Shown here piece after piece: positions 1 to 7,108 of a DNA stretch of 16,130 nt. The stretch is from Woronichinia sp035285405 (GTDB taxonomy: Bacteria > Cyanobacteriota > Cyanobacteriia > Cyanobacteriales > Microcystaceae), in NCBI GenBank assembly GCA_035285405.1, contig JAYKJI010000276.1, positions 1 through 16,130 on the forward strand, read 5' to 3'. Position 1 is the first letter of the stretch. Every line of letters begins with the position of its first letter. A model generated the notes under the pieces. It had not been told where the DNA came from. It did not search any database and saw only the letters and a list, made by a program, of their open reading frames with translations. The position numbers were made by a program, and so were the translations under genes.

Positions 1-123
1 CGCTTGATGTTGAATTCTACTGGTTTATGGAACTTCTATTTGAATGCTGCCTAATTGGTAAGAGATGATGAAATCCTTACTGTGCAAACTTTCTGTTTCT
101 CTTTTATTTCCCAACAGGTCTAT
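1..123 (+). mobile_element. 3' end of an insertion sequence (left copy)
   Basis: These bases are the exact reverse complement of 16004-16126. The plus strand is open from base 1 to a TAA at 52-54 and encodes RLMLNSTGLWNFYLNAA, which looks like the C-terminus of a transposase. About 65 non-coding bases follow before the shared sequence stops, near ...CCCAACAGGTCTAT at 123. A coding end followed by a short non-coding tail with a sharp boundary is what an IS right end looks like. The IS family cannot be named from this fragment. Calling it a transposase is inference; the repeat and the reading frame are seen directly. Confidence 0.7.
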
Positions 124-147
124 TTTACTTAAAATTTTTGAGAGAGA

Positions 148-196
148 GGGGACTGGGGGACTGGGGAGAGGGGGAGAGGGGGAGGATGGGAGGATG
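148..196 (+). repeat. G-rich polypurine tract with quadruplex potential
   Basis: Five runs of four or more G (148-151, 155-159, 163-166, 170-174, 178-182) are separated by three-base spacers (ACT or AGA). A looser G/A-rich stretch follows to about 196. This fits the intramolecular G-quadruplex pattern with four-G layers. Similar GGGGACTGGGG minisatellite-like tracts are common between genes in cyanobacteria. No gene is seen in 124-464: the only open frame there runs through the repeats. Confidence 0.7.
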
Positions 197-242
197 AGTC
201 AATAATTAATAGGTAATGGGCTTAACTAATTGTTAGACGTGG

Positions 243-261
243 AACAGGCTTCTAGCCTGTT
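243..261. repeat. Perfect 8-bp hairpin in a dispersed-repeat motif
   Basis: AACAGGCT (243-250), a three-base loop TCT, and AGCCTGTT (254-261) form a perfect stem-loop. The surrounding GTGGAACAGGCTTCTAGCCTG wording resembles a repeat family scattered between genes in many cyanobacteria. There is no T-run after it, so it is not an intrinsic terminator for plus-strand transcription. Confidence 0.6.
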
Positions 262-269
262 TATTCAAT

Positions 270-331
270 GGGAGAGGGGAGGACAGGCAAGATGCCCATC
301 GGGAGAGGGGAGGACAGGCAAGATGCCCATC
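270..331. repeat. Perfect 31-bp tandem duplication
   Basis: Bases 270-300 and 301-331 are identical. Each unit begins GGGAGAGGGG and ends with GACAGGCAAGATGCCCATC, which contains the partial inverted repeat GGCAAGATGCC. With two copies and no spacer it is a tandem repeat, not a CRISPR. It probably arose by slippage or unequal recombination within a dispersed cyanobacterial repeat. Confidence 0.85.
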
Positions 332-464
332 CCACGTTTATATTTAATTGCAACCAGTCACCTTGTTCGCCCAACCACTCACCAATAATTTTAATAACAG
401 TTATTGCCATTTGTTGTTATTACAGCGAAAATATTAATATCAAGATGATTAGAGGATTAGGTCT

Positions 465-719
465 ATGAACGTGTCTCTAACCCCTGAGCTAGAAAGCTTT
501 ATACAAGGCAAGGTCAACACTGGCTTATACTATTCAGCTAGTGAAGTTGTGCGCGAAGGTTTGAGATTGTTGCAAGAACGGGATCAACTTCAGCAATTGC
601 GTTTGCAGGAGTTACGCCAAGATATTCAGGCAGGTTTAGATAGTGGTGATGCGACCCCTCTTGATATGCAGAGCGTGAAAGCAAAGGCACGGCAACAGAA
701 GCAACAGAAACGGGTGTAA
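465..719 (+). CDS. parD: ParD-family type II antitoxin
   Basis: An 84-residue protein with the ParD layout. An N-terminal ribbon-helix-helix DNA-binding region comes first (NVSLTPELESFIQ, then a turn and SASEVVREGLRLLQERD). A charged C-terminal helix rich in Gln, Lys and Arg follows, and would wrap the toxin. ParD proteins neutralise ParE and repress their own operon. The length is typical of the family. The ATG at 465 sits after an AGGATTAGG purine stretch (453-461). The toxin start lies 2 bases after the stop, as expected for a co-transcribed pair, but that toxin is frameshifted, so this antitoxin may now be an orphan. Family call is from motif recognition. Confidence 0.88.
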   Translation: MNVSLTPELESFIQGKVNTGLYYSASEVVREGLRLLQERDQLQQLRLQELRQDIQAGLDSGDATPLDMQSVKAKARQQKQQKRV

Positions 720-721
720 AA

Positions 722-1016
722 ATGGCAATCCTTTTGAAGCGTCCCCTTGCTGAGTTGGACTTGTTGGATATTTGGGATTACTGCCGATGATAGTCCAGAT
801 AGAGCCGATGATTTTTTAGATCGAATAGAAAGTAAGTTGATAACTTTGGCTCAGAATTCTGGTTTAGGTCGGAAAAGACCAGATTTGTTGCCAGATTTGC
901 GGAGTTTTCCTATTGATAATTATGTTGTGTTTTATCAACAGATTGAGGATGGTATTGATGTAATTCGCTTGCTTCATGGTTCAAGAGATATGGAGGAAGT
1001 ATTTAGACAGAATTAA
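722..1016 (+). pseudogene. parE: ParE-family toxin, frameshifted
   Basis: The start ATG at 722 opens MAILLKRPLAELDLLDIWDY, a typical ParE N-terminus, but the frame ends in TGA at 788-790 after 22 residues. The rest continues in the next frame from about GCC at 783: ADDSPDRADDFLDRIESKL, then GLGRKRPDLLPDLRSFPIDN, YVVFYQQIEDGIDVIRLLHG and SRDMEEVF, ending at 1016. ParE relatives read ...WDYIADDSPDRADDF..., so the simplest lesion is loss of two bases (or gain of one) at about 781-783. Joined, the two parts give a full-length toxin of about 98 residues. ParE toxins act on DNA gyrase, so inactivation next to an intact parD would be tolerated. A sequencing error cannot be excluded. Confidence 0.8.
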
Positions 1017-1019
1017 TGT

Positions 1020-1064
1020 ATGGCGATCGCCTAACCAAGCAAAAAAATAGAATGCGATCGCCAT
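1020..1064. repeat. HIP1-bounded inverted repeat, copy 1
   Basis: ATGGCGATCGC (1020-1030) and GCGATCGCCAT (1054-1064) form an 11-bp perfect inverted repeat around a 23-base A-rich loop. The 40 bases 1023-1062 recur at 1759-1798 with 35 of 40 identical. The element lies just after the broken parE. It may act as a weak bidirectional hairpin; no function is shown. Confidence 0.7.
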
Positions 1065-1114
1065 AAATTCTTACGATAGAATAAATGAGTGTATTGAGTT
1101 GAAGTGTTACTGAG

Positions 1115-1396
1115 ATGAAAGAAAAAAGCATAACTAGGCGCGTCACAGTGTCTTTGCCCTCAGATATTTTTAATAGTTTGCCCTCCCAGGGAAGAATGAA
1201 TTGGTTGCGTGAGGCGATCGCGGAAAAGTTGCAACGGGAGAATCGCTTAGTTTTCAGTTCTGCTGAGTCTAAGGCAATTGATCGCATTGCCAAACCGATT
1301 AAAGAGGAGGAGTGGGTGACAGTAGGAACTCTAGATGACGAGTTTGATTTGGAACAGGTGAATAGGGAGATTAAGTTGCGTGGCTATACGCGCTAA
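1115..1396 (+). CDS. Antitoxin of a second type II toxin-antitoxin pair (RHH-like)
   Basis: A 93-residue protein. The first 45 residues read like a ribbon-helix-helix or related DNA-binding fold: RRVTVSLPSDIFNSL as the strand and first helix, then NWLREAIAEKL. The tail is acidic and charged (KEEEWVTVGTLDDEFDLEQV), typical of toxin-wrapping antitoxin C-termini. The stop overlaps the start of the next gene by 17 bases, which fits translational coupling of an antitoxin-toxin operon. No exact family name is offered; CopG/MetJ-like is the closest fold. The gene sits between the two copies of the HIP1-bounded repeat, suggesting one accessory unit. Confidence 0.72.
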   Translation: MKEKSITRRVTVSLPSDIFNSLPSQGRMNWLREAIAEKLQRENRLVFSSAESKAIDRIAKPIKEEEWVTVGTLDDEFDLEQVNREIKLRGYTR

Positions 1397-1709
1397 GTAT
1401 TTTTTACAAGTTCATCCACTTGTAATCTCAGAAGATTTGCCGATTTTACCGATGATTTTAAGGATTGATTTTGAGGGTTTGTTCAAGCCGATTTTGCAAT
1501 CAAGTCCTGATACGGGTGGGATTTTGAGTTGTCATAAATTGAAGGGTGATTTACGCGGTTATCATGCGTTGGAAATTCCCTTTGAGAATGCAGAATATAG
1601 ACTGGTCTATCGGATTTTTGAAAAGCCTACGCCAAAAAGAGTAAGAGTAATGAGTTTTGATATTCACGATCCCGCCTATGAGAAGGCAAAACAAAGAGTG
1701 ATCGGTTAA
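1380..1709 (+). CDS. RelE/ParE-superfamily toxin
   Basis: A 109-residue protein starting at GTG 1380 inside the end of the antitoxin gene; AGGGAG at 1364-1369 is placed to serve as its ribosome binding site. The C-terminal half carries the RelE/ParE pattern: KLKGDLRGYHALEIPFEN, then EYRLVYRIFE, and a final strand VRVMSFDIHD. That matches the basic-loop and YRLVY strand region of this superfamily, whose members cleave mRNA at the ribosome or inhibit gyrase. The start region HPLVISEDLPILP resembles the N-terminal helix of cyanobacterial toxins of this class. Order and overlap with the preceding antitoxin support the pair. The target cannot be told from sequence. Confidence 0.75.
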   Translation: MAIRAKYFLQVHPLVISEDLPILPMILRIDFEGLFKPILQSSPDTGGILSCHKLKGDLRGYHALEIPFENAEYRLVYRIFEKPTPKRVRVMSFDIHDPAYEKAKQRVIG

Positions 1710-1758
1710 ATTTGGTTTTACATCTCGCCCAACTACTTATATCAAATCACTTCAAAAT

Positions 1759-1798
1759 GCGATCGCCTAATCAGGCAAAAAAACAGAACGCGATCACC
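1759..1798. repeat. HIP1-bounded repeat, copy 2
   Basis: This is a 35/40 match to 1023-1062, starting GCGATCGCCTAA and ending GCGATCACC, so the right-hand HIP1 site has lost one base of its palindrome. With copy 1 it brackets the second toxin-antitoxin pair. The rest of 1710-1915 shows no gene and no convincing terminator. Confidence 0.7.
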
Positions 1799-1915
1799 CG
1801 TCGAGTGATGTGTAGCACACTGCTTAAAAAGAGAATTATGATAATGGATTGATGGGATTACGTTGTGGGAATGTTGGCATTAAACCCAGAATTCAAAAGT
1901 AGGAAAAAATTGTCC

Positions 1916-3358
1916 TTAACTGACTGCATTAGCCCAATCTCTAGCCCACTCTAAAACAGCTTTTACTCTCTCAGCATCGGGGGCTTCACAATAGAGCCGC
2001 AAAACAGGTTCAGTACCACTAAAGCGAATCAGGAGCCAACCGCCTCCAGTCATACGAAATTTATAGCCATCGGTAGTAATACAATTAGTGACAGCTTGAC
2101 CGGCAATCTCTGTTAAGGGATTGGTCTCTAAACTCGCTAATAATTTGGCTCTGGCTTCCATACTAGCAAGGGGTAAATCAATGCGGTCATACTCGCTATA
2201 AAAATTGGTTTTCTGCTGTAATTCTCCAAAAAGTTCACTAATATCTTTTCCTGAGGCTGTAATCGCTTCCAAAACGTAGAGGGCTGATAAGAGGGCATCC
2301 CGTTCAGGAATATGATTCCCATAGCCAATGCCACCCGATTCTTCGCCTCCTACCAATACCTGGGTTGTCATCATGCGATCTCCGATATATTTATAACCGA
2401 TCGCCGTTTCAAAGAGAGATAAATCATAGAGTTCAGCTAAACGAGCAATTAAGTCTGAGCCACTCAACGTTTTAACAATTTCTCCGTTTAAGCCTTTACG
2501 CTGGGCCAAGTGGTCAATCAAAATGGGAATTAAACCCTGGGAACTAAGGAAATTTCCCTGCCCATCCACCGCCGCAATGCGATCGCAATCACCATCAAAA
2601 ATTAAACCAACCCGAATTTCATCCCCCGATTGATTGGCTGCTGTTTTAAGCGTTTGCAATAATTCCGGCACATATTTGGCTAAAGGTTCAGGAGAGGCTC
2701 CACCGAAGAGGGGATCGCGTTCCGTGTTTAATTCTTTAATGGCACAGCCCAAAAGTCTTTCTAGACCTCCGGCGGCGGCTCCGTGCATGACATCGGCAAA
2801 AACTTGTAATTTTCCGGCTTCAATGGCCTGACGAATGGGGGCCACATCTACCATTGTCTGTAGTCCTTGACAATAGCTTGGCCAGGGATCGAAGGCTGTG
2901 AGCGTACCTGGGGTAGTAGGGGTTGGCACAAAACTGGACAATAAGGCTTCAATCTGTTGGGTAATTTCTGGCCCTACCGACCCGCCAAAACTCCCTTTAA
3001 CTTTCAATCCCAAATATTTGGCGGGATTATGACTGGCCGTTAAAACCAAGGCTCCTAGCGCATTTTCCTGTTTAGCTGCCCAACTAAAGGCCGGTGTCGG
3101 GGCATAACTGTTGGCTAAAAGCACGTCAAATCCGGCTTCTTGCACCACCTGCGCCACTAACTGAGCAAAATCTTCGGCCATAAAACGTCGGTCATAACCC
3201 ACCACAATTTTACGGCTGCCGGTTTCCCCATAGTTATCCGCTAACACCTGGGCCGCGATCGCCGAGACCAAAGCCACACGTTCAAAAGTAAAATCGGCGG
3301 CAATGACACCGCGCCAACCATCTGTACCAAATTTAATGGGGGGAAGGGAAAAGGCCAT
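1916..3358 (-). CDS. Phosphoglucomutase/phosphomannomutase (alpha-D-phosphohexomutase)
   Basis: A 480-residue cytoplasmic enzyme of the phosphohexomutase superfamily, which moves phosphate between C1 and C6 of hexose phosphates for glycogen, sugar-nucleotide and envelope synthesis. All four active-site signatures are present: TASHNP at 107-112 with the phosphoserine at 109, the metal loop DGDCDR at 255-260, the sugar-binding loop GGEESGG at 337-343, and the phosphate-binding RFSGTEP at 445-451. The N-terminal FGTDGWRG is also typical. The length is normal. Cyanobacteria carry several paralogues (Pgm, ManB/Pmm, GlmM), and motifs do not settle whether glucose or mannose phosphate is preferred. 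It is transcribed divergently from rnc across 86 bases. Confidence 0.93.
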   Translation of the reverse strand: MAFSLPPIKFGTDGWRGVIAADFTFERVALVSAIAAQVLADNYGETGSRKIVVGYDRRFMAEDFAQLVAQVVQEAGFDVLLANSYAPTPAFSWAAKQENALGALVLTASHNPAKYLGLKVKGSFGGSVGPEITQQIEALLSSFVPTPTTPGTLTAFDPWPSYCQGLQTMVDVAPIRQAIEAGKLQVFADVMHGAAAGGLERLLGCAIKELNTERDPLFGGASPEPLAKYVPELLQTLKTAANQSGDEIRVGLIFDGDCDRIAAVDGQGNFLSSQGLIPILIDHLAQRKGLNGEIVKTLSGSDLIARLAELYDLSLFETAIGYKYIGDRMMTTQVLVGGEESGGIGYGNHIPERDALLSALYVLEAITASGKDISELFGELQQKTNFYSEYDRIDLPLASMEARAKLLASLETNPLTEIAGQAVTNCITTDGYKFRMTGGGWLLIRFSGTEPVLRLYCEAPDAERVKAVLEWARDWANAVS

Positions 3359-3444
3359 GATGTTGCATCCACAGGATTTAGACTGAGCATTATTGTATCT
3401 TATGGTTATCCATCTATTGGTACTCTCGAAAATAGTACTTATCT

Positions 3445-4167
3445 ATGGTTATGAATATCACTAAATCCAGTCAATCCCCACCGCCCTCTTTAACATTACC
3501 GACTTTTACCCATAAATACCTTTGGCTTCAGGCTTTAACTCACCGTTCCTATGCCAATGAGAACCCAGGCACTCAACATAATGAACGGCTAGAATTTTTA
3601 GGAGATTCAATTCTCGGTTTCCTAGTAGCAGAATTTTTGTACGAAAAATATCCTCGCTTTCGGGAGGCCGAATTAACGCGACTGCGTTCCCAACTGATCA
3701 ATGAAGCGCAATTAGCCGAGTTTGCTAGGACTTTGGGGCTTGGAGAAATGCTGTGTTTGGGTAAAGGAGCCGATCGCAATGGAGAACGGGATAACCCAGC
3801 CCTTTTGAGTAACACCCTAGAAGCGATTATTGGGGCTTATTTTTTAGATTCTGGTCTAGAAGCTGTCCGTTCCTTTGTGCAATCCCTCTTAGTTTCTACC
3901 TTAACCAAACCGCGATCGCCCGATAGCCAACCTCTAAGAACAGCCTTAATTGATGTTAAGAATCAACTGCAACAGTGGTCTTTATCCCAATGCGGTGAAT
4001 TACCTCAATATATTTTGATTGCAGCAACGGGGCCAGATCACGCCAAGGAATTTGCCTTTGAGGTGAGCATCCAGGGAAAGACCTACGGTCAAGGCAAAGG
4101 TCATAGTAAACAGGAAGCGACCAAGGCCGCTGCCCTCGAAACGCTAAAACAGTTAGGAATATTCTAA
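3445..4167 (+). CDS. rnc: Ribonuclease III
   Basis: A 240-residue double-strand-specific endoribonuclease that processes rRNA precursors and structured RNAs. The catalytic domain holds the signature NERLEFLGD (46-54), with E47, E50 and D54 matching E. coli E38, E41 and D45. The second metal-binding segment reads LSNTLEAIIGAYFLDSG. Its E126 matches E. coli E117, but the position matching E. coli D114 is Asn123. A C-terminal double-stranded-RNA-binding domain follows (about 165-238: LIDVKNQLQQW, then GKGHSKQEATKAAALETLK). Starts at 3445 or 3451 are both possible (MVMNITK or MNITK), with no strong ribosome binding site. Cyanobacteria often have more than one RNase III, so this may be one of several. 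Confidence 0.93.
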   Translation: MVMNITKSSQSPPPSLTLPTFTHKYLWLQALTHRSYANENPGTQHNERLEFLGDSILGFLVAEFLYEKYPRFREAELTRLRSQLINEAQLAEFARTLGLGEMLCLGKGADRNGERDNPALLSNTLEAIIGAYFLDSGLEAVRSFVQSLLVSTLTKPRSPDSQPLRTALIDVKNQLQQWSLSQCGELPQYILIAATGPDHAKEFAFEVSIQGKTYGQGKGHSKQEATKAAALETLKQLGIF

Positions 4168-4240
4168 AAAACGCCGTTCTATCCTTTCCAAAGCCTTCTA
4201 TAATCGTCAAGTAACGTCCTTCCTTCAACCCAGAGGCCCC

Positions 4241-4792
4241 ATGAAAAAAGTCCTTTACCTCTTTGGGGAACTTAATGATGACGACCTCGATTGGATTGTT
4301 ACCCAAGGTGCGATCGAGCGGATTCCAGCCGCAAGTGTTTTAATTCGGGAGGGTGAACCCTCTAGCTTTCTCTACATTATTTTTGAAGGCAGCGTGATTG
4401 TTTCCGTCAATGTCCTAGGCAGCAGTAAGGAAGTTGCCAGTTTAGGCAGTGGTGAGGTTTTGGGAGAAATGTCTTTTATTGATGGTTATCCCCCTTCTGC
4501 CACTATCGAAACCCTAGAAGATTCTGTTGTCTTGTCCCTATCTCGTCTAGCCTTGACCGAACGCTTACATCAGGACATTGGCTTTGCTTCTCGTTTTTAT
4601 CGCGCGATCGCCCTATTTCTATCCAGTCGTTTGCGAGTCACTTTAACGGAACTCAATCTTGGCCAGGAATCGGTCAGTCCCGACTTAGAACTATCCCCTG
4701 TCTTGTTAGAAGAAATTTCCCTGGCTCAAGCCCGCTTTGATTGGCTACTCCGTCGTGCTAAGAATGCGATCCACGCGAGTCAGTCCAGCTAA
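4241..4792 (+). CDS. Cyclic nucleotide-binding (cNMP) domain protein
   Basis: A 183-residue protein consisting of one cNMP-binding beta-roll (about 1-115) and a helical tail. Typical segments are REGEPSSFLYIIFEGSVIV and the phosphate-binding cassette GEMSFIDGYPPSATIE (75-90). In ligand-binding CRP and PKA-type domains the cassette has an Arg that contacts the cyclic phosphate (PRSA or similar); here it reads PPSA, so cyclic nucleotide binding is doubtful. No helix-turn-helix is visible in the tail, which argues against a transcription factor. Such single-domain proteins are common in cyanobacteria, often with unknown partners. It lies 73 bases after rnc on the same strand. AGAGG at 4231-4235 suits the ATG at 4241. 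Confidence 0.82.
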   Translation: MKKVLYLFGELNDDDLDWIVTQGAIERIPAASVLIREGEPSSFLYIIFEGSVIVSVNVLGSSKEVASLGSGEVLGEMSFIDGYPPSATIETLEDSVVLSLSRLALTERLHQDIGFASRFYRAIALFLSSRLRVTLTELNLGQESVSPDLELSPVLLEEISLAQARFDWLLRRAKNAIHASQSS

Positions 4793-5022
4793 TCTTGTCC
4801 TGGTCTGAATCCATCGATCTTGCCAGATTCACCATATTTGTCAGGAAAGGTTAAAGATCCGAAAAAGAATTAGCCTAAGAATAATTAACTCATCCCACGG
4901 TGTAGTCAAGCTAGTCGATCTGGCCTAAGGCTTATCTGACTTGGCTTATCGGCTCGACAGAATTTAGCTCGATCCCGTAGAATATAAAGTCTATTAGTTT
5001 AGCAGCGTTACGATTCTTTGCG

Positions 5023-5049
5023 TTGCATCCTATACAACAAAACTACAAT
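5023..5049 (+). promoter_or_regulatory. Possible ilvB promoter elements
   Basis: TTGCAT (5023-5028) and TACAAT (5044-5049) are separated by 15 bases, about 40 bases before the ilvB GTG. TTACGA (5008-5013) and TATACA (5031-5036) with a 17-base spacer are an alternative. Neither is a strong match. The rest of 4793-5087 holds no gene or leader peptide that can be supported. GGCTTATC occurs twice (4929-4936, 4943-4950). Confidence 0.25.
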
Positions 5050-5087
5050 AAAAGTTAAGTCAATTACTCAATAAAGCGGTTTGTCCT

Positions 5088-6950
5088 GTGGTTGCCTCCA
5101 TTTCTAAAACAACAGTTCCTGCATCAGTCCCCGTTGCCCAACGCCGTAGCGGAGCCTATATTCTGATTGATAGTCTCGAACGTCATGGTGTAAAACATAT
5201 TTTTGGTTATCCGGGAGGTGCAATTCTTCCCATTTACGACGAACTTTACCGTGCTGAAGCCCTAGGGAATATTCAACATATTCTAGTACGCCATGAACAG
5301 GGTGCGGCCCATGCGGCTGATGGTTATGCCAGAGCAACGGGTAAAGTGGGGGTCTGTTTTGGAACCTCTGGGCCAGGTGCGACTAATCTCGTTACGGGGA
5401 TTGCCAATGCCCATTTGGACTCGATTCCGATGGTGGTGGTTACAGGACAGGTAGGACGAGCCTTTATTGGTAGTGATGCTTTTCAGGAAATTGATATTTT
5501 TGGCATTACCTTGCCGATTGTTAAGCATTCCTATGTGGTTCGTCATGCCAGTGAAATGGCTCGCATTGTTACGGAAGCTTTTCATATTGCCAGCACAGGA
5601 CGACCTGGCCCTGTTTTGATTGATATCCCCAAGGATGTGGGTTTAGAGGAATGTGATTATTTTCCCATTGAACCCGGATCGGTTAATTTAACGGGTTATC
5701 GCCCAACAACCAAGGCCAATCATCGCTCGATTAATGCCGCTTTGCATTTGCTAGAAGCAGCCGAACGTCCTTTGTTATACGTTGGTGGAGGTGCGATCGC
5801 CTCTAATGCCCATGCCCAGGTACAAGAATTAGCGGAACGATTTCAATTGCCGGTGACGACAACGCTGATGGGGATCGGGGCCTTTGATGAACATCATCCC
5901 TTGGCTCTGGGAATGTTAGGGATGCACGGTACAGCCTACGCCAACTTTGCCGTCAGTGAATGTGATCTGTTGATTGCCGTGGGTGCCCGCTTTGATGATC
6001 GGGTGACGGGGAAACTGGATGAATTTGCTTCCCGTGCTAAGGTCATTCACATCGATGTTGATCCGGCGGAAGTGGGCAAAAACCGTAAACCAGAAGTTCC
6101 GATTGTTGGAGATGTCCGCAATGTTTTAGAACAACTGTTGCAGCGATCGCGGGAATTGGACTATCCCACCTATGGCAATCGGACACAAGCCTGGTTAAAA
6201 CGCATTAATCGTTGGCGCGAAGATTATCCTCTCAAAGCTCCCCACTATGAAGATAGTATTGCTCCTCAAGAAGTGATCGTGGAAGTTGGTCGCCAGGCTC
6301 CCTATGCTTACTACACAACGGATGTGGGTCAACACCAAATGTGGGCAGCTCAGTTCCTCAATAATGGCCCTCGGCGTTGGATCTCCAGTGCCGGTCTAGG
6401 GACAATGGGCTTTGGTGTTCCTGCCGCTATGGGCGTAAAAATGGCTTTACCCCAGGAGCAAGTAATTTGTATTAGTGGGGATGCCAGTTTCCAAATGAAT
6501 TTACAGGAGTTGGGAACTCTAGTTCAGTATGGGATTAAGGTCAAAACTATTATTCTCAACAATGGCTGGCAGGGAATGGTACGCCAATGGCAGGAAACTT
6601 TCTACAACGAGCATTATTCTGCTTCTGATATGCACATCGGAATGCCTGATATTCCCCTGCTCTGTCAAGCCTATGGGATGAAAGGTATCACCGTTAAAGA
6701 CCACAGTGAATTGGCTGGGGCGATCGCCGAAATGTTAGCTCATGATGGCCCTTGCATTCTAGATGTCAAAGTTAAACGGGATGAAAATTGTTATCCAATG
6801 GTGGCTCCAGGGAAGAGTAATGCCCAAATGCTGGGTTTGCCTGAACTGCCTCCCAGTCAATCATCCTCTCAGTTAGTCGTTTGTCATACCTGTGGTGCGA
6901 AAAATCCACCCAATAACCATTTCTGCCCAGAATGCGGAACGAAACTTTAG
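5088..6950 (+). CDS. ilvB: Acetolactate synthase large subunit with C-terminal zinc ribbon
   Basis: A 620-residue thiamine-diphosphate enzyme that condenses pyruvate with pyruvate or 2-oxobutyrate, the first common step to valine, leucine and isoleucine. The three ThDP-enzyme domains are complete. The N-terminal pyrimidine-binding domain has the catalytic Glu70 in VRHEQGAAHAADGYARATG. A central FAD-type domain follows (about 210-355, ending GDVRNVLEQLL). The C-terminal pyrophosphate-binding domain has GDASFQ (464-469) to NN (491-492). The start is GTG 5088, so the first Met is encoded by GTG. The last 22 residues form a separate four-cysteine knuckle (C599, C602, C613, C616; CHTCG and CPECG) after a Ser/Pro-rich linker. 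E. coli IlvB, IlvI and IlvG lack this tail. The regulatory subunit ilvH/ilvN is not in the window. Confidence 0.96.
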   Translation: MVASISKTTVPASVPVAQRRSGAYILIDSLERHGVKHIFGYPGGAILPIYDELYRAEALGNIQHILVRHEQGAAHAADGYARATGKVGVCFGTSGPGATNLVTGIANAHLDSIPMVVVTGQVGRAFIGSDAFQEIDIFGITLPIVKHSYVVRHASEMARIVTEAFHIASTGRPGPVLIDIPKDVGLEECDYFPIEPGSVNLTGYRPTTKANHRSINAALHLLEAAERPLLYVGGGAIASNAHAQVQELAERFQLPVTTTLMGIGAFDEHHPLALGMLGMHGTAYANFAVSECDLLIAVGARFDDRVTGKLDEFASRAKVIHIDVDPAEVGKNRKPEVPIVGDVRNVLEQLLQRSRELDYPTYGNRTQAWLKRINRWREDYPLKAPHYEDSIAPQEVIVEVGRQAPYAYYTTDVGQHQMWAAQFLNNGPRRWISSAGLGTMGFGVPAAMGVKMALPQEQVICISGDASFQMNLQELGTLVQYGIKVKTIILNNGWQGMVRQWQETFYNEHYSASDMHIGMPDIPLLCQAYGMKGITVKDHSELAGAIAEMLAHDGPCILDVKVKRDENCYPMVAPGKSNAQMLGLPELPPSQSSSQLVVCHTCGAKNPPNNHFCPECGTKL

Positions 6951-6984
6951 GTTTCTGCTTTTTGTGTACGTAATAGACCCGCTT

Positions 6985-7026
6985 CTCCCTAATGGTGTAT
7001 TTTTTACGTCAGTTAGGGAGTTTTTT
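6985..7026 (+). terminator. Intrinsic terminator after ilvB
   Basis: CTCCCTAA (6985-6992) and TTAGGGAG (7013-7020) form a perfect 8-bp stem with a 20-base loop, followed directly by six T (7021-7026). It begins 35 bases after the ilvB stop and should end that transcript. Confidence 0.85.
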
Positions 7027-7108
7027 AATCAGGATTGAGCCAATGCTGTTTTAGATAGTCACCATCAAATCTAAGGATATTACAGTGTTTAACCTCTCTA
7101 CCATGAGC

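Noticed and set aside
270..331. CRISPR array
   Set aside because: The two 31-base units are directly adjacent with no spacer, and there are no cas genes in the window.
268..468. Plus-strand 66-codon open frame
   Set aside because: Its first half is a translation of the 31-bp tandem repeat and the rest is low-complexity intergenic DNA. It overlaps the parD start and has no protein-like pattern.
1003..1293. Minus-strand 96-codon open frame
   Set aside because: It lies opposite the end of parE, the HIP1 repeat and the antitoxin gene, which are better supported; no motif is visible in it.
3956..4306. Minus-strand 116-codon open frame across the rnc/cNMP gene junction
   Set aside because: It overlaps the double-stranded-RNA-binding domain of RNase III and the start of the next gene, both clearly coding on the plus strand.
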